62,607 bases of DNA from an uncultured Oscillospiraceae bacterium (GCA_949283785.1 CASDTR010000065.1:1-62607), one strand, 5' to 3'; counted from the stretch's first letter, positions 24,303-36,254 are shown. Notes: generated from the letters alone by a model not told the origin. Numbers and translations are program-made.

Positions 24303-25118
24303 TTACTCTACCCACCACGCAGTATAGCTGTGGTCTGAAATCTGCTTATCCGCAGGAGGCGGAGTCATATAATCACCGAAAAGCCTTGTGAGATATGCAT
24401 CATAGGTCCCGGGAGCGTAAAACTCCTCGTTTTCAAAGGGAAGGAGCACCTTATCCTCAAAGCCTTCTTTCGGCACAACGTTATTCTGTCCCTGACAGAA
24501 AGCGATAACTCCGATATAGGGCGACTCCTCATAGGGATATGTCTGGGCTTCCTTTTCAAGCTCCCTGACAAGCTTTTTCTTGTTGCAGGGCTTATAAAGG
24601 AGCGCCGCCATATTTTTAGCCATGCGAACGGGATTCTTACTGAAAGTAAATTTCTTCATGGCACGCTTTAATTTGCGTATTTTCTTTTGAAGGCTCGCCA
24701 CATGCTCATCTCGTTTCTTTTCGTCTCCCGGAAGACCGTCAAGAGGAAATACGTCTATCCACACGCCGATTCTGTATCCCTTTGGCATGAGCTTTGCTAT
24801 GCCGCTGGTGCGTGTGTCCGTAAGCTTGAGAAACGGAAACGGGTAAAGCTCATAGTTATCGGCGTTCACCATTTTTATGGTAGGTGAAACCGGGTCCGCC
24901 TCCAAAAGCTTCTGAAGCTTAATGTAATCGGGACGGGGCATCACTACGTCTATATCGTCGTCCCAGGGTATGAAGCCCTTATGTCTTACGGCTCCTATAA
25001 GGGTTCCCGCATATAAATAATATCTGAGTCCGTGTTTTTCACAGTAATTGTGAAAATTCTTCATGATTTCAAGCTCGAGGCTCTTAATTTCATCAGCCGT
25101 TAAATACCTTTTTTCCAA
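24303..25118 (-). CDS. LicD-family phosphotransferase
   Basis: 271 residues, cytoplasmic. LicD proteins are nucleotidyltransferase-fold enzymes that attach phosphocholine or similar groups to teichoic acids and other surface glycans. The family signatures are present in the first 90 residues: YYLYAGTLIGAVRHKGFIPW followed by the metal-binding DDDIDVVMPRPDY. The rest is basic and helical, as is common in gut Firmicutes members. An ATTATA box on the plus strand (25167-25172) reads TATAAT on the minus strand and is a likely -10. The acceptor and donor are unknown. Confidence 0.88.
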   Translation of the reverse strand: MEKRYLTADEIKSLELEIMKNFHNYCEKHGLRYYLYAGTLIGAVRHKGFIPWDDDIDVVMPRPDYIKLQKLLEADPVSPTIKMVNADNYELYPFPFLKLTDTRTSGIAKLMPKGYRIGVWIDVFPLDGLPGDEKKRDEHVASLQKKIRKLKRAMKKFTFSKNPVRMAKNMAALLYKPCNKKKLVRELEKEAQTYPYEESPYIGVIAFCQGQNNVVPKEGFEDKVLLPFENEEFYAPGTYDAYLTRLFGDYMTPPPADKQISDHSYTAWWVE

Positions 25119-25208
25119 CTCTGCCGCCCTCCAATTGTTTTATCCTTTTCGGATTTTCTCAGTGCGATTATACACCATTTAACAAAAAATATAAAGCTTT
25201 ACTGCAAA

Positions 25209-25239
25209 ATTCCCCTCGGTCCGATTTTCCGAGGGGAAT
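25209..25239 (-). terminator. Terminator of lacZ
   Basis: ATTCCCCTCGG (25209-25219) and CCGAGGGGAAT (25229-25239). On the minus strand the stem is followed by TTTTGC. Confidence 0.75.
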
Positions 25240-25244
25240 CATAA

Positions 25245-28484
<3,240 letters not shown>

Positions 28485-28514
28485 TTACCATAGAACCTGC
28501 ACTTTATTAAACGG

Positions 28515-28537
28515 ATGTACAAACAAAAGCTGTACAT
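28515..28537. promoter_or_regulatory. Inverted repeat between lacZ and the lectin gene
   Basis: ATGTACA (28515-28521) and TGTACAT (28531-28537) form a 7-bp inverted repeat with a 9-bp spacer in the divergent intergenic region. It could be an operator, but no regulator gene is adjacent. Confidence 0.3.
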
Positions 28538-28570
28538 TTTGTAGAATTTTGACGCCTGTGATTGTGCAAG

Positions 28571-28598
28571 TTGACATTTTTTTATTTTGTGATATACT
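28571..28598 (+). promoter_or_regulatory. Promoter of the ricin-type lectin gene
   Basis: TTGACA (28571-28576) and TATACT (28593-28598) with a 16-bp spacer, 44 bp before the start codon. Confidence 0.75.
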
Positions 28599-28642
28599 TA
28601 ATATTGCGGTATGTAAAATAAGTTCATATAAGGAGAATTAAT

Positions 28643-29371
28643 ATGCCGAAGACTGTAAAAACTGAAAAGAATCTGTTCAGCGAAGAAAAACTCTATAAAA
28701 TCTCAAATGTTCTCAGCGGAAAATTTTTGACCGCAAACGAAGACGGGGAACTCTTTATCGCATCCGCAAGAAAAGACGACAGCCAGAAGTGGAAGTTCGT
28801 ATCGGATAAAGACGCCTACATACTCGTTTCCGCTCTCAGCGGAAAAGTTGCCGACGTTGTGCTTGCGGGCACCGTAAACGGCGCAAGGCTTCACATGTGG
28901 GAAAAGACCGGCGAAGATAATCAGCTTTGGAACGCGGAAAAAATCAAGGTCGGTGTTTACAAGCTCAAAAGCACAAAATCCGGAAAATGTATAGACGTTG
29001 TGGACATCTCCGACGAAGACGGAACTCCCCTCCAGATTTGGGACGACCTTAACGGAGACAACCAGATGTGGAAAATCGCCGCAGTTCCCGTTTCAAAAAA
29101 ATCCGCTGCGAAAGCGGAAACCAAAAGGGAAGAAGCCGTAAAGGAGAAGGCTATCAAGACCGAAATTGCAAAGACAAAGGCTCCTAAAATCCCTGCTGTC
29201 AAAGACGAAACCGTCAAGGCTCCCGCAGTGAAAAAGGAGACCTCAAAGACTCCTGCGATAAAAGACGAAAAAGTCAAGACTCCCGCAGTTAAGGCCGAGG
29301 CTCCCAAGGCTCCCGCCGCAAAGTCTGCTCCCAAGGCTGCCAAAGCTCCCGCCAAAGGAAAAAAGAAATAA
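28643..29371 (+). CDS. Ricin-type beta-trefoil lectin fused to a histone H1-like Lys/Ala/Pro tail
   Basis: 242 residues starting 7 nt after AAGGAG. Residues 12-150 form a ricin-B-like beta-trefoil with its three QxW marks: SQKWKFV, NQLWNAE and NQMWKIA. Residues 155-242 are a disordered, highly basic tail, with five 10-residue repeats of the KxPAVKxExx type (182-231) ending in AKGKKK. There is no signal peptide, anchor or sorting signal. A secreted lectin should have one, so the protein is predicted to be cytoplasmic. The tail resembles bacterial histone H1-like DNA-binding tails, so nucleic acid binding is a fair guess. It has its own promoter and terminator. The function is not known. Confidence 0.88.
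   Translation: MPKTVKTEKNLFSEEKLYKISNVLSGKFLTANEDGELFIASARKDDSQKWKFVSDKDAYILVSALSGKVADVVLAGTVNGARLHMWEKTGEDNQLWNAEKIKVGVYKLKSTKSGKCIDVVDISDEDGTPLQIWDDLNGDNQMWKIAAVPVSKKSAAKAETKREEAVKEKAIKTEIAKTKAPKIPAVKDETVKAPAVKKETSKTPAIKDEKVKTPAVKAEAPKAPAAKSAPKAAKAPAKGKKK
29186..29335 (+). repeat. Five 30-bp tandem repeats encoding the KxPAVKxExx tail
   Basis: Five in-frame diverged units of 30 bp encode residues 182-231 of the lectin protein. The DNA of the units differs at synonymous positions, so the repeats are old rather than newly amplified. Confidence 0.8.
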
Positions 29372-29389
29372 GATAAATTCATACCGTAA

Positions 29390-29428
29390 AAATCAGCTCT
29401 GTGGCTTTTACAGAGCTGATTTGCTTTT
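29390..29428. terminator. Bidirectional terminator between the lectin and GH30 genes
   Basis: AAATCAGCTCTGT (29390-29402) and ACAGAGCTGATTT (29410-29422). U-runs follow on both strands (GCTTTTTC on plus, TTTTTAC on minus). Confidence 0.85.
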
Positions 29429-29438
29429 TCTGAATGAT

Positions 29439-30884
29439 TTACTTTTTTAATATGATCGTCATTACGCTTTTTGGCGGAAGAACGAGACGCGCAGAGTTAA
29501 AATAATCTTCTGCCGTGACTCGCTCAAGGTCATGGTCACTGTCCGTAAGATAGATTTCAGAGACCTTAAAATCTTCTGCGGCAAGCTGCGCCTTCTGAAT
29601 AGTCTCTGACGAATTTACAGCGACGGCCGTAACTTTACCGTCCTTTTCAAAAGCGATGGCTCTTATATCTTTTCCATCAACGCTCGCCTCAACCCTCACG
29701 CTTTCGGGCTCAATGAATTTCGTAAAATTCCCGTAGCCGTAAAGGCGTTTCGTGACGGTGTATTCATGGGTATCCGTATCCACATATATAAGCCCGTCAC
29801 GCCAGTTGTAGCAGGAAACTGCTATCCAGTAGCTCCACGAAACGGCGTCGAGGACCGTAAGGTCGGTGCATATCATATTTGCCATATCCAGGGCGGAATC
29901 CATGCCCGTATCCCTTCCGAGATTTCGCATCTCCGTCCACTCGGTACAGCTTCTTTTAATACTCGGATAATTTTCACTGAGCCAGCGGGCTGTCTCCTCC
30001 TTTTCCCCTTCGGTGCTGTTATAGGAATGCCCCTGAACGGTTTTGATATATTTTCTCAGGGTTTCGTCCTCCATAATGGCCGCAAACCACTTTCTAAACT
30101 CCTCGCCGCCCCACTGTCCCGATTCGAACACGGCTAGGGTAATTTTATCGAGGATACCTCTTTTCTCCATTTTTTCGTAAAACACCTTATACAGCTCCGC
30201 CGTTTCGTCGGGCTCAAAATGACAGCCCTCCTGACCGCCCTGCCACTTCCACTGAGGCTCATTAATAGGAGAAACCTCCGTTATAGGCACACCTTTTGAA
30301 AGAAAATATTCTACTGCATTAAGAACATAATCTGCAAAATCATGGTAACGCTCAGGAGACAGGTTTGTTGTTTTTTTCAGCGATTTATCTCCGTGAGGTT
30401 TGCCGTTTAAGGTCATATTATCAGGGGCACTGTTAGAAAAAAAAACAATATCATCAACGCCCATTTCTATAGCTTTGTCAAGGCACCACAGTGCGTTGGA
30501 ATCGAGGGAATAATCTATATTTCCCTTATCGTCAATAAAGCTCTGACCGGAGCGCCAGTAATGGCAAAAGTCCCCTTTCTTTTTGCCTGTGCCCGTTCCT
30601 GCCGGGAGATTGTGGCGGTAAATATGTATACCTATGCCACTGTCACGGCCGTAGAGGAGCTCCATTATTGCCTCTCTTACAGGAACACCGTTTTTGTCCT
30701 TTTCTTTCCAGCCCCCTACATCTTGGCTCCACCAAGCGCTGCTTGCACCGAAGCCCTCAAAAATCTGATGCTTTACAGATGCATCAATTGTGAGCTTTGC
30801 ACTATTTTCAGAAATATCTCCTTTACAGGACGACATTTCCGACGTTATAAAGGATAAAGACAACTGCGCCACCACCTTCAGCAA
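29439..30884 (-). CDS. Glycoside hydrolase family 30 enzyme
   Basis: A (beta/alpha)8 plus beta-side-domain glycosidase. GH30 members cut beta-glucosyl, beta-1,6-glucan, beta-1,6-galactan or xylan linkages, and the substrate here is not readable. Evidence is the FEGFGASSAWWSQ start, the acid/base Glu in SPINEPQWKW, the nucleophile in CTEWTEM, and the C-terminal beta-domain with TVAVNSS and LPPKSVMTIIL. The start is uncertain. The longest form begins at a TTG and has only a weak hydrophobic N-terminus (ending in a Cys, SSCKG), too short for a standard signal peptide. A second GH30 lies at 60.9 kb and shares these motifs. Confidence 0.85.
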   Translation of the reverse strand: MLKVVAQLSLSFITSEMSSCKGDISENSAKLTIDASVKHQIFEGFGASSAWWSQDVGGWKEKDKNGVPVREAIMELLYGRDSGIGIHIYRHNLPAGTGTGKKKGDFCHYWRSGQSFIDDKGNIDYSLDSNALWCLDKAIEMGVDDIVFFSNSAPDNMTLNGKPHGDKSLKKTTNLSPERYHDFADYVLNAVEYFLSKGVPITEVSPINEPQWKWQGGQEGCHFEPDETAELYKVFYEKMEKRGILDKITLAVFESGQWGGEEFRKWFAAIMEDETLRKYIKTVQGHSYNSTEGEKEETARWLSENYPSIKRSCTEWTEMRNLGRDTGMDSALDMANMICTDLTVLDAVSWSYWIAVSCYNWRDGLIYVDTDTHEYTVTKRLYGYGNFTKFIEPESVRVEASVDGKDIRAIAFEKDGKVTAVAVNSSETIQKAQLAAEDFKVSEIYLTDSDHDLERVTAEDYFNSARLVLPPKSVMTIILKK

Positions 30885-31004
30885 AAATATATGCTTATAT
30901 TAGCATACCGGAACTCAGGTGTGAAGAAATTTAAATAAAATAAAAAAAGAAAATAATTTCAGATTTTTATAACAAACCGTTAAACCAATTATATGAAATA
31001 GCGT

Positions 31005-31041
31005 AAAAAACAATCCCCTGCTTATTGGATGCAGAGGATTG
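31005..31041 (-). terminator. Terminator of the ABC transporter operon
   Basis: CAATCCCCTGC (31011-31021) pairs with GCAGAGGATTG (31031-31041). On the minus strand it is followed by TTTTTTACG. Confidence 0.8.
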
Positions 31042-31062
31042 CTTTAATATCAATTACTAAAT

Positions 31063-33645
31063 TTAGATATTTTCGTCTCTTATTGAGTCGAGGATATTTT
31101 CTTTTTTAAGGCGGTTTGCCGCATAGAGCATAGATATAAAGGTTACGGCAAACACTCCCGCCACTGCACCAATAAGCGAAGCCCACGGCACTATAAAAGC
31201 GGTTTCAAAGCCCTGAGCGATAGCTTTGTGTATCAGCACACAGATAACAGCAGAAACAGGCAGACCGATAATAAGGGCTTTAATGCCGCTTATAAGGCTC
31301 TCAAAGGAAAGGATTTTTACAACGCCTCTGTCGGTCATGCCCACTGATTTAAGCATCGCAAACTCCTTTCTGCGGAGAATGATGCCTGTAGAAACGGTGT
31401 TAAATACATTTGCCACGGCAATAAGTGCAATAAGAGTTATAAAGCCGTAGGCGAAAACCATAATGACAGTCACCATATCACGGTCGCTCTTTACGTTTTC
31501 ATATATATTGGTTACAGAATATCCCACGCCGTCTGCACTGCCGTTACTGAACAGATACTTTTCCAAAGAAGCGGGATTATCTGAGGTAAACAGCAGATTT
31601 ACCGAATAACCGGAAATGCCGTTGAGGCCGAGAGCTTCAATTGCGGAAACAGGGTAAAATACCTCACATACAACATTGGAAGTACTGTAAAAAAGATCCA
31701 TGGGCTCACCTGTAACAGCGCCGATGTAAAAGCTTTTTTCTATACCGTCAGGTGCATCTGACATATAGCAGTATCCGCTTATATAATCGGGATTTTTCTC
31801 AAAAAGCGGATAGCTTTCATACTTTCCCGTAGAGCTGTTCTTTTTTCCTCTCGACTGAGCATGGAGTATCCCCTTAGGATTCTCGTAATCCTTAAGCTCA
31901 TGGGGATCAGCTCCCACTTTTTTCGCATAACTGTCAAATTCCTCATCGCTTACAAATACAATGGCCGGATATACAAAAGTTTCGTCCTCAGGATTTTTAT
32001 AGCTTCCGTTGTTGCTCTGCTCGTTAATATAAAAGCCCATTTCAATCAGATAACTGTCGGCGTAACCCTTATCCAATGTATCCTCAGCCATTTTTCGAGA
32101 ATTGGTAAAGTAGGTTATTCCGTCGGAGGTCTCATTTTTATGTGGAGCGCATAATACATCCGCATTTCCGCTCAGCATCAAATCCCCCGCCGAAGAAACA
32201 AGATTTACCGAAAACGCCCCTGATGAAATAATCAGAATAACGCTCACGGCAAGGGAAACAGTAATGGTTCTGTATTTTTTCTTATCCCGGCCCATGTACT
32301 TTTTAGCCAACATACCGTTAAAACCGAACAGCTTTCCGAAAAGCTTTGATGTTTTAATATCTTTCTGTTTTCCTGTCTTTATATCCTTATTCTGTCTTAT
32401 GGCTTCTATTGCCGTAACACTTGCACAGCGTTTTGAGGGAATATAAGCCGAAATTAGAACCGTAATAAAAGCTATAACAGCAGCAGCAATAACTGAAAGA
32501 GGTGAAAAATCAAGAGCCATTTTTACGCTCTCGTCACCTATACCCATAAATCCAAATTTGTCACCGATAAAATGAAGCGTTACTCCTATTCCACCAAGTC
32601 CGCAGAGAATACCTATGGGTATTCCGATAATGCTCAAAAACACAGCTTCACGGAAAACCATTGATTTCATCTGCTTCTTTGTAGCACCTACTGAAGAAAG
32701 CAGACCGAACTGCTTTGTTCTGGAGCTTACTGAAATTGCAAATGCGTTATAAATAAGCGCCACCGACGCAAAAACTATTATTCCTATAAGAATAGCCGCA
32801 AGGGAATAGAGTACTGTATTAAAATTGTCGTTATTATAAGTTCCCTGGGCAAGAAGCAGATCCGTATTTTCCTGTATATTTACACGCTGCTCCACCATTT
32901 TATTATAAAAGTCAACGGCATATTTTCCAGAATCCATATTATAGTAAAAATCTATGGGCGCATTTTTAACGTTCTGATCCTTTACAATGGCGGTATATCC
33001 CGGCGCAGTGTAAGGCTCAAAGCTCCAGTCGCTTTTACTCGTCCGATCATAAAAGCCGCAAACCGTATAGGTTTTTGTAAAATTCTTTTCTATATATTCG
33101 GGAGTTTCATCCTGATGATAGGCATCATAAAAAGTATCCTGCCAAAGATAGTGACCTTCCGAAACTCTCTTGCCAACCTGAAGGGTTATCTGCTGGCCAA
33201 TTTCCAGCTTAACTCCACCGTCCGTATAAAGATGACTTGGAATGAGAATTTCACTGTCGTTTTGGGGAAGATGTCCCGAAATCACGTTTACGGGCATTTT
33301 TTCAAGGAAGCCCGCATCGGGCTCCAAAAGGAAGATATAGGGCTTTGACTCGTTTTCTATGCCTTCAAATTCCGCATATCCTATGCTGCGACAGGTAAAG
33401 TAATTCTCGAGGTGCTCGTTTTCAGCATATTTTTCGGCTTCCTCTTGTGTAATATTCATTATCTTGCCGTGGAAAAAGCCCTCGGTAGCACCGTATGAAT
33501 TGTACATATAGGTTTGCAGACTCACTATAAGGGTTGTGATAGCCGTAAACATGGCCGCCGAAATTATAATTCCCGCAACAGTGACGAGAGTTCTTGTTCT
33601 GTTTTCCTTTAAGGTTTTAAGGGTAAGCTTTGAAAAAATATTCAT
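31063..33645 (-). CDS. FtsX-type ABC transporter permease (two extracellular domains)
   Basis: 860 residues. TM1 lies at about 15-40, then a roughly 225-residue extracellular domain, TM2-4 (about 275-410) forming the first FtsX domain, TM5 (about 455-480), a second extracellular domain, and TM6-8 (about 725-855) forming the second FtsX domain with the SVGMTDRGV coupling region. This duplicated MacB/LolE-like layout is used in clostridia for peptide antibiotic resistance or lipoprotein-like export rather than nutrient import. It overlaps the ATPase gene by 4 bp. The two-component system just upstream and the phased operator hexamers argue for inducible expression. The ligand is unknown. Confidence 0.92.
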   Translation of the reverse strand: MNIFSKLTLKTLKENRTRTLVTVAGIIISAAMFTAITTLIVSLQTYMYNSYGATEGFFHGKIMNITQEEAEKYAENEHLENYFTCRSIGYAEFEGIENESKPYIFLLEPDAGFLEKMPVNVISGHLPQNDSEILIPSHLYTDGGVKLEIGQQITLQVGKRVSEGHYLWQDTFYDAYHQDETPEYIEKNFTKTYTVCGFYDRTSKSDWSFEPYTAPGYTAIVKDQNVKNAPIDFYYNMDSGKYAVDFYNKMVEQRVNIQENTDLLLAQGTYNNDNFNTVLYSLAAILIGIIVFASVALIYNAFAISVSSRTKQFGLLSSVGATKKQMKSMVFREAVFLSIIGIPIGILCGLGGIGVTLHFIGDKFGFMGIGDESVKMALDFSPLSVIAAAVIAFITVLISAYIPSKRCASVTAIEAIRQNKDIKTGKQKDIKTSKLFGKLFGFNGMLAKKYMGRDKKKYRTITVSLAVSVILIISSGAFSVNLVSSAGDLMLSGNADVLCAPHKNETSDGITYFTNSRKMAEDTLDKGYADSYLIEMGFYINEQSNNGSYKNPEDETFVYPAIVFVSDEEFDSYAKKVGADPHELKDYENPKGILHAQSRGKKNSSTGKYESYPLFEKNPDYISGYCYMSDAPDGIEKSFYIGAVTGEPMDLFYSTSNVVCEVFYPVSAIEALGLNGISGYSVNLLFTSDNPASLEKYLFSNGSADGVGYSVTNIYENVKSDRDMVTVIMVFAYGFITLIALIAVANVFNTVSTGIILRRKEFAMLKSVGMTDRGVVKILSFESLISGIKALIIGLPVSAVICVLIHKAIAQGFETAFIVPWASLIGAVAGVFAVTFISMLYAANRLKKENILDSIRDENI

Positions 33646-34325
33646 GCCCTTATCACCTCGTCCCTTGCGACCCTGCCGTCTTCAATTGAAATAATTCTGT
33701 CCGCCTGAAGGGCGATGCTTTCGTCATGGGTTATTACAATAAGTGTCTGATTGTATTTTTTATTGGAGAACTTTAAAAGCTCCACAATTTCACGGCTGTT
33801 CTTTGAATCAAGATTTCCCGTAGGCTCGTCGGCAAGAACTACTGCGGGAGCGGTCATTAACGCTCTGCCGATTGATACTCTCTGCTGCTGTCCTCCCGAA
33901 AGCTCATTGGGCAGATGCTTTTCTCTTCCCTTTAAATCAAGGGTATCCATAAGCTCCCTAAGGCGCTTCTCATCAACCTTTCTTCCGTCCATGAGAACAG
34001 GCAAAGTTATATTTTCCCTTACATTGAGAACGGGAATGAGGTTATAAAACTGATATATAAGCCCCACCTGCCTGCGGCGGAATACCGCAAGCTGCTCGTC
34101 GTTCCGAGAGTATACGTCGCAGCCGTCCATATACACTTTCCCCGATGTAGGCTTATCAACTCCGCCGATAATATGAAGAAGCGTTGATTTGCCCGACCCC
34201 GACGGGCCGATTATAGCCACAAACTCTCCCTTAGAAACGCTGAACGAAACATTATCAAGGGCTCTCACTTCATTTTCACCCTTACCGTAAACCTTGCACA
34301 GATTTTCCACTTTTAAAATTTCCAT
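33642..34325 (-). CDS. ABC transporter ATP-binding protein (MacB/LolD type)
   Basis: 227 residues, cytoplasmic. Walker A GPSGSGKSTLL (about 40-50), Q-loop in YQFYNL, signature LSGGQQQR, Walker B VVLADEPTGNLDS and the switch His in VITHDE are all intact. The sequence is of the LolD/MacB/BceA subfamily that pairs with FtsX-type permeases. The start has AGGAGGTG upstream. It follows the two-component genes after 162 bp that hold a terminator-like hairpin and four phased hexamers, so it has its own regulated promoter. A TATTAT -10 lies at 34357-34352 on the minus strand. Confidence 0.95.
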   Translation of the reverse strand: MEILKVENLCKVYGKGENEVRALDNVSFSVSKGEFVAIIGPSGSGKSTLLHIIGGVDKPTSGKVYMDGCDVYSRNDEQLAVFRRRQVGLIYQFYNLIPVLNVRENITLPVLMDGRKVDEKRLRELMDTLDLKGREKHLPNELSGGQQQRVSIGRALMTAPAVVLADEPTGNLDSKNSREIVELLKFSNKKYNQTLIVITHDESIALQADRIISIEDGRVARDEVIRA

Positions 34326-34366
34326 AATACACCTCCTGCTTTGATGATTTCATAATACCCCTTTAA

Positions 34367-34408
34367 GGTGACAATCAGGTGACTTTAAAGTGACTGTTTA
34401 GTCACTTT
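34367..34408 (-). promoter_or_regulatory. Phased operator upstream of the ABC transporter genes
   Basis: On the plus strand GGTGAC (34367-34372), GGTGAC (34378-34383) and AGTGAC (34389-34394) recur at exactly 11 bp. A fourth copy in inverse orientation, AGTCAC (34400-34405), follows at the same phase. The last two also make the perfect palindrome AAAGTGACT, GTTT, AGTCACTTT. OmpR-type response regulators typically bind hexamer direct repeats spaced by one helical turn. The -10 TATTAT lies 10 bp away and no -35 box is visible, which fits an activator-dependent promoter served by the adjacent response regulator. Confidence 0.65.
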
Positions 34409-34424
34409 AGCTCCAAATAAGAAA

Positions 34425-34474
34425 ATCCCCGTTTCTTCAAAACAGATAAAATCTGCAATATGAAAAACAGGGAA
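34425..34474 (-). terminator. Terminator-like hairpin after the histidine kinase gene
   Basis: TCCCCGTTTC pairs imperfectly with GAAAAACAGGGA around an inner CAGAT/ATCTG stem. On the minus strand ATTTTCTT follows. It separates the two-component genes from the transporter genes. Confidence 0.6.
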
Positions 34475-34487
34475 TAGCTATATTTAA

Positions 34488-35492
34488 TCAGATAACGCTG
34501 CGGTAAAAGCGGAACACAAATTCCGCTCCGCCATTCTTTGAGTTGGCCGCCGTAAGTGTCCCTCCCTGAGAAACGGTGATAGTCCTGGCAAGGGAAAGGC
34601 CTATACCGGCACTTTGGGACGAGGCGTTTTCCCCTTTATAAAACCTCTCAAATACATGGGGCAAATCTTTTTTTGAAATTCCGCTGCCTGTATCGGAGAC
34701 GATAAGCTCAGTATAAAGCGGATTTTCCGCCGCTTTAACGGTCACCTTTCCCCCGTCGGGAGTGTGTTCGGTACAGTTTTTTATAACGTTTCCCACAGCC
34801 TCCGCAGTCCACTTTAAATCGGCTTCAAGAGTTTCATCATCGCAAATAATTTTCAGGTACTGTCCCTTTATATCCATTGAAATCATAAACGGCTCGCAGG
34901 CTTTATTTATAAGCTCTCTTGCCGATATTTTTTCCTTTGAAAACTTCACGGTCCCCGCATCTATGGCGGAAAGCTTCAAAAGTGAGGAAATGAGCCACTG
35001 CATTCTTTCAATCAGCAGGGTTTGACTGTTTAAAAGTTCCTTGCGTTTTTCTTTTGTCGTATTGTCCGAAGCGGCAATAGAAGATATAAGCCCCATTGAG
35101 GTAAGTGGAGTTTTCAGCTGGTGGGAAATATCGGCGATAAGCTCCGACAGATCCTCCTTGTCCTGTTGGAGAGCGTCCGCCTGTTCCCTGAGCCGCACTG
35201 TCATTTTATATATTTCCGAAGCTAAAACCGAAAGCTCTCCCTCACGGTATTCTTTCATTTCCATTTTTTCATTACGGAAAAGTATACCGTCGATTTTTTC
35301 ACTGAGCCTTTCGATTTCTTTTATACGCTTTACGGTGAGCGAAAAGTATATGAGGCTTATAATGAACGCCGATAAAAAGGAAACGGCGGCGGATACTGTT
35401 CCTCCCAATAATCCCAGAGATCCCGCCACTAAAGTAAGGCAAAGACATAAAACAAAAGCACTTCTGACCTGCGCTTCCCTAAAAATTTTCAC
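34488..35492 (-). CDS. Sensor histidine kinase, intramembrane-sensing type
   Basis: 334 residues. Two TM helices (about 11-30 and 33-53) are joined by a turn of only a few residues, so there is no extracellular sensor domain. Such kinases usually respond through a partner ABC transporter or membrane stress. After a HAMP-like linker the DHp domain has DISHQLKTPL with H124, and the catalytic domain has the N box (NVIKNCTEHTP), G1 (DTGSGI) and G2 (GIGLSLA). It begins 2 bp after the response regulator and precedes an FtsX-type ABC transporter, as in Bce-like resistance modules. Confidence 0.93.
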   Translation of the reverse strand: MKIFREAQVRSAFVLCLCLTLVAGSLGLLGGTVSAAVSFLSAFIISLIYFSLTVKRIKEIERLSEKIDGILFRNEKMEMKEYREGELSVLASEIYKMTVRLREQADALQQDKEDLSELIADISHQLKTPLTSMGLISSIAASDNTTKEKRKELLNSQTLLIERMQWLISSLLKLSAIDAGTVKFSKEKISARELINKACEPFMISMDIKGQYLKIICDDETLEADLKWTAEAVGNVIKNCTEHTPDGGKVTVKAAENPLYTELIVSDTGSGISKKDLPHVFERFYKGENASSQSAGIGLSLARTITVSQGGTLTAANSKNGGAEFVFRFYRSVI

Positions 35493-35494
35493 TT

Positions 35495-36166
35495 TCAGTC
35501 ACCTGCCTTATAGCCGAGTCCGCGAATCGTCTTTATAACTTTCGGATTCTGCGGGTCTTCCTCTATCTTTTCGCGAAGGCGCTTTATGTACACGGTAAGG
35601 GTATTGTCGGTAACGTATTCCCCTGAAAGGCTCCAGATTTCGTCCATAAGCCTATCGCGGGTCAAAACTACCCCCATATTGGAAAACAGCACGAGAAGGA
35701 GCTTATATTCCAAGGCAGAGAGAAAAATCTCCTCTCCGTTTTTTGTGACATTGGCTTTGGATGAATCGAGTTTTACCCCGTTATATTCGATAAATTTATT
35801 TTCGCCGCCGCTTCTGCGCAAAACGCTTTTTATTCTGGAGACCAGCTCCCGAGGCCTGAAAGGCTTCGAAATATAGTCGTCGGCGCCCATATCGAGACCG
35901 GTGACAACGGAATATTCGTCACCCCAGGCGGTCAGGAATATCACCGCCGCAGAGCTGAGCCTTTTAGCGGCGGAACAAACAGAATATCCGCTGCCGTCGG
36001 GGAGAGAGATATCAGCAAGAATGAGGTCGTATTTTTCGGTTTCTATTTTTTTGAGAGCCGTGGTGCAGTCAGGCGCAAAGTCCACGTCGAACCCCTCGTT
36101 TTTAAGAAAGAGACACAAGTTTTCCCCTATACTGCTGTCGTCCTCCACAACCAAAAGTCTCGCCAT
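35495..36166 (-). CDS. OmpR/PhoB-family response regulator
   Basis: 223 residues. The receiver domain (1-115) has the acidic pocket EDD at 8-10, phospho-acceptor D52 in ADISLPDGSG, and the conserved Thr and Lys (FLTAWGDE, YISKPF). The winged-helix DNA-binding domain (about 125-223) ends in TVYIKRLREKI..IRGLGYK. It is first in an operon with its kinase, after a GGAGGTTTCCC ribosome binding site. The family binds hexamer repeats spaced about 11 bp apart, and such repeats stand in front of the adjacent ABC genes. Confidence 0.95.
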   Translation of the reverse strand: MARLLVVEDDSSIGENLCLFLKNEGFDVDFAPDCTTALKKIETEKYDLILADISLPDGSGYSVCSAAKRLSSAAVIFLTAWGDEYSVVTGLDMGADDYISKPFRPRELVSRIKSVLRRSGGENKFIEYNGVKLDSSKANVTKNGEEIFLSALEYKLLLVLFSNMGVVLTRDRLMDEIWSLSGEYVTDNTLTVYIKRLREKIEEDPQNPKVIKTIRGLGYKAGD

Positions 36167-36230
36167 AGGGAAACCTCCTTCGACTTAAACTACGGTCATT
36201 TTACCACATCCTGAAGCCGAAATAAAGAAA

Positions 36231-36254
36231 AACACAGTCCCGAAGGACTGTGTT
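36231..36254 (-). terminator. Terminator of the two-gene membrane protein unit
   Basis: CACAGTCC (36233-36240), CGAA, GGACTGTG (36245-36252). On the minus strand the stem is followed by TTTTTC. A near-identical hairpin stands at 37592-37611. Confidence 0.85.
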
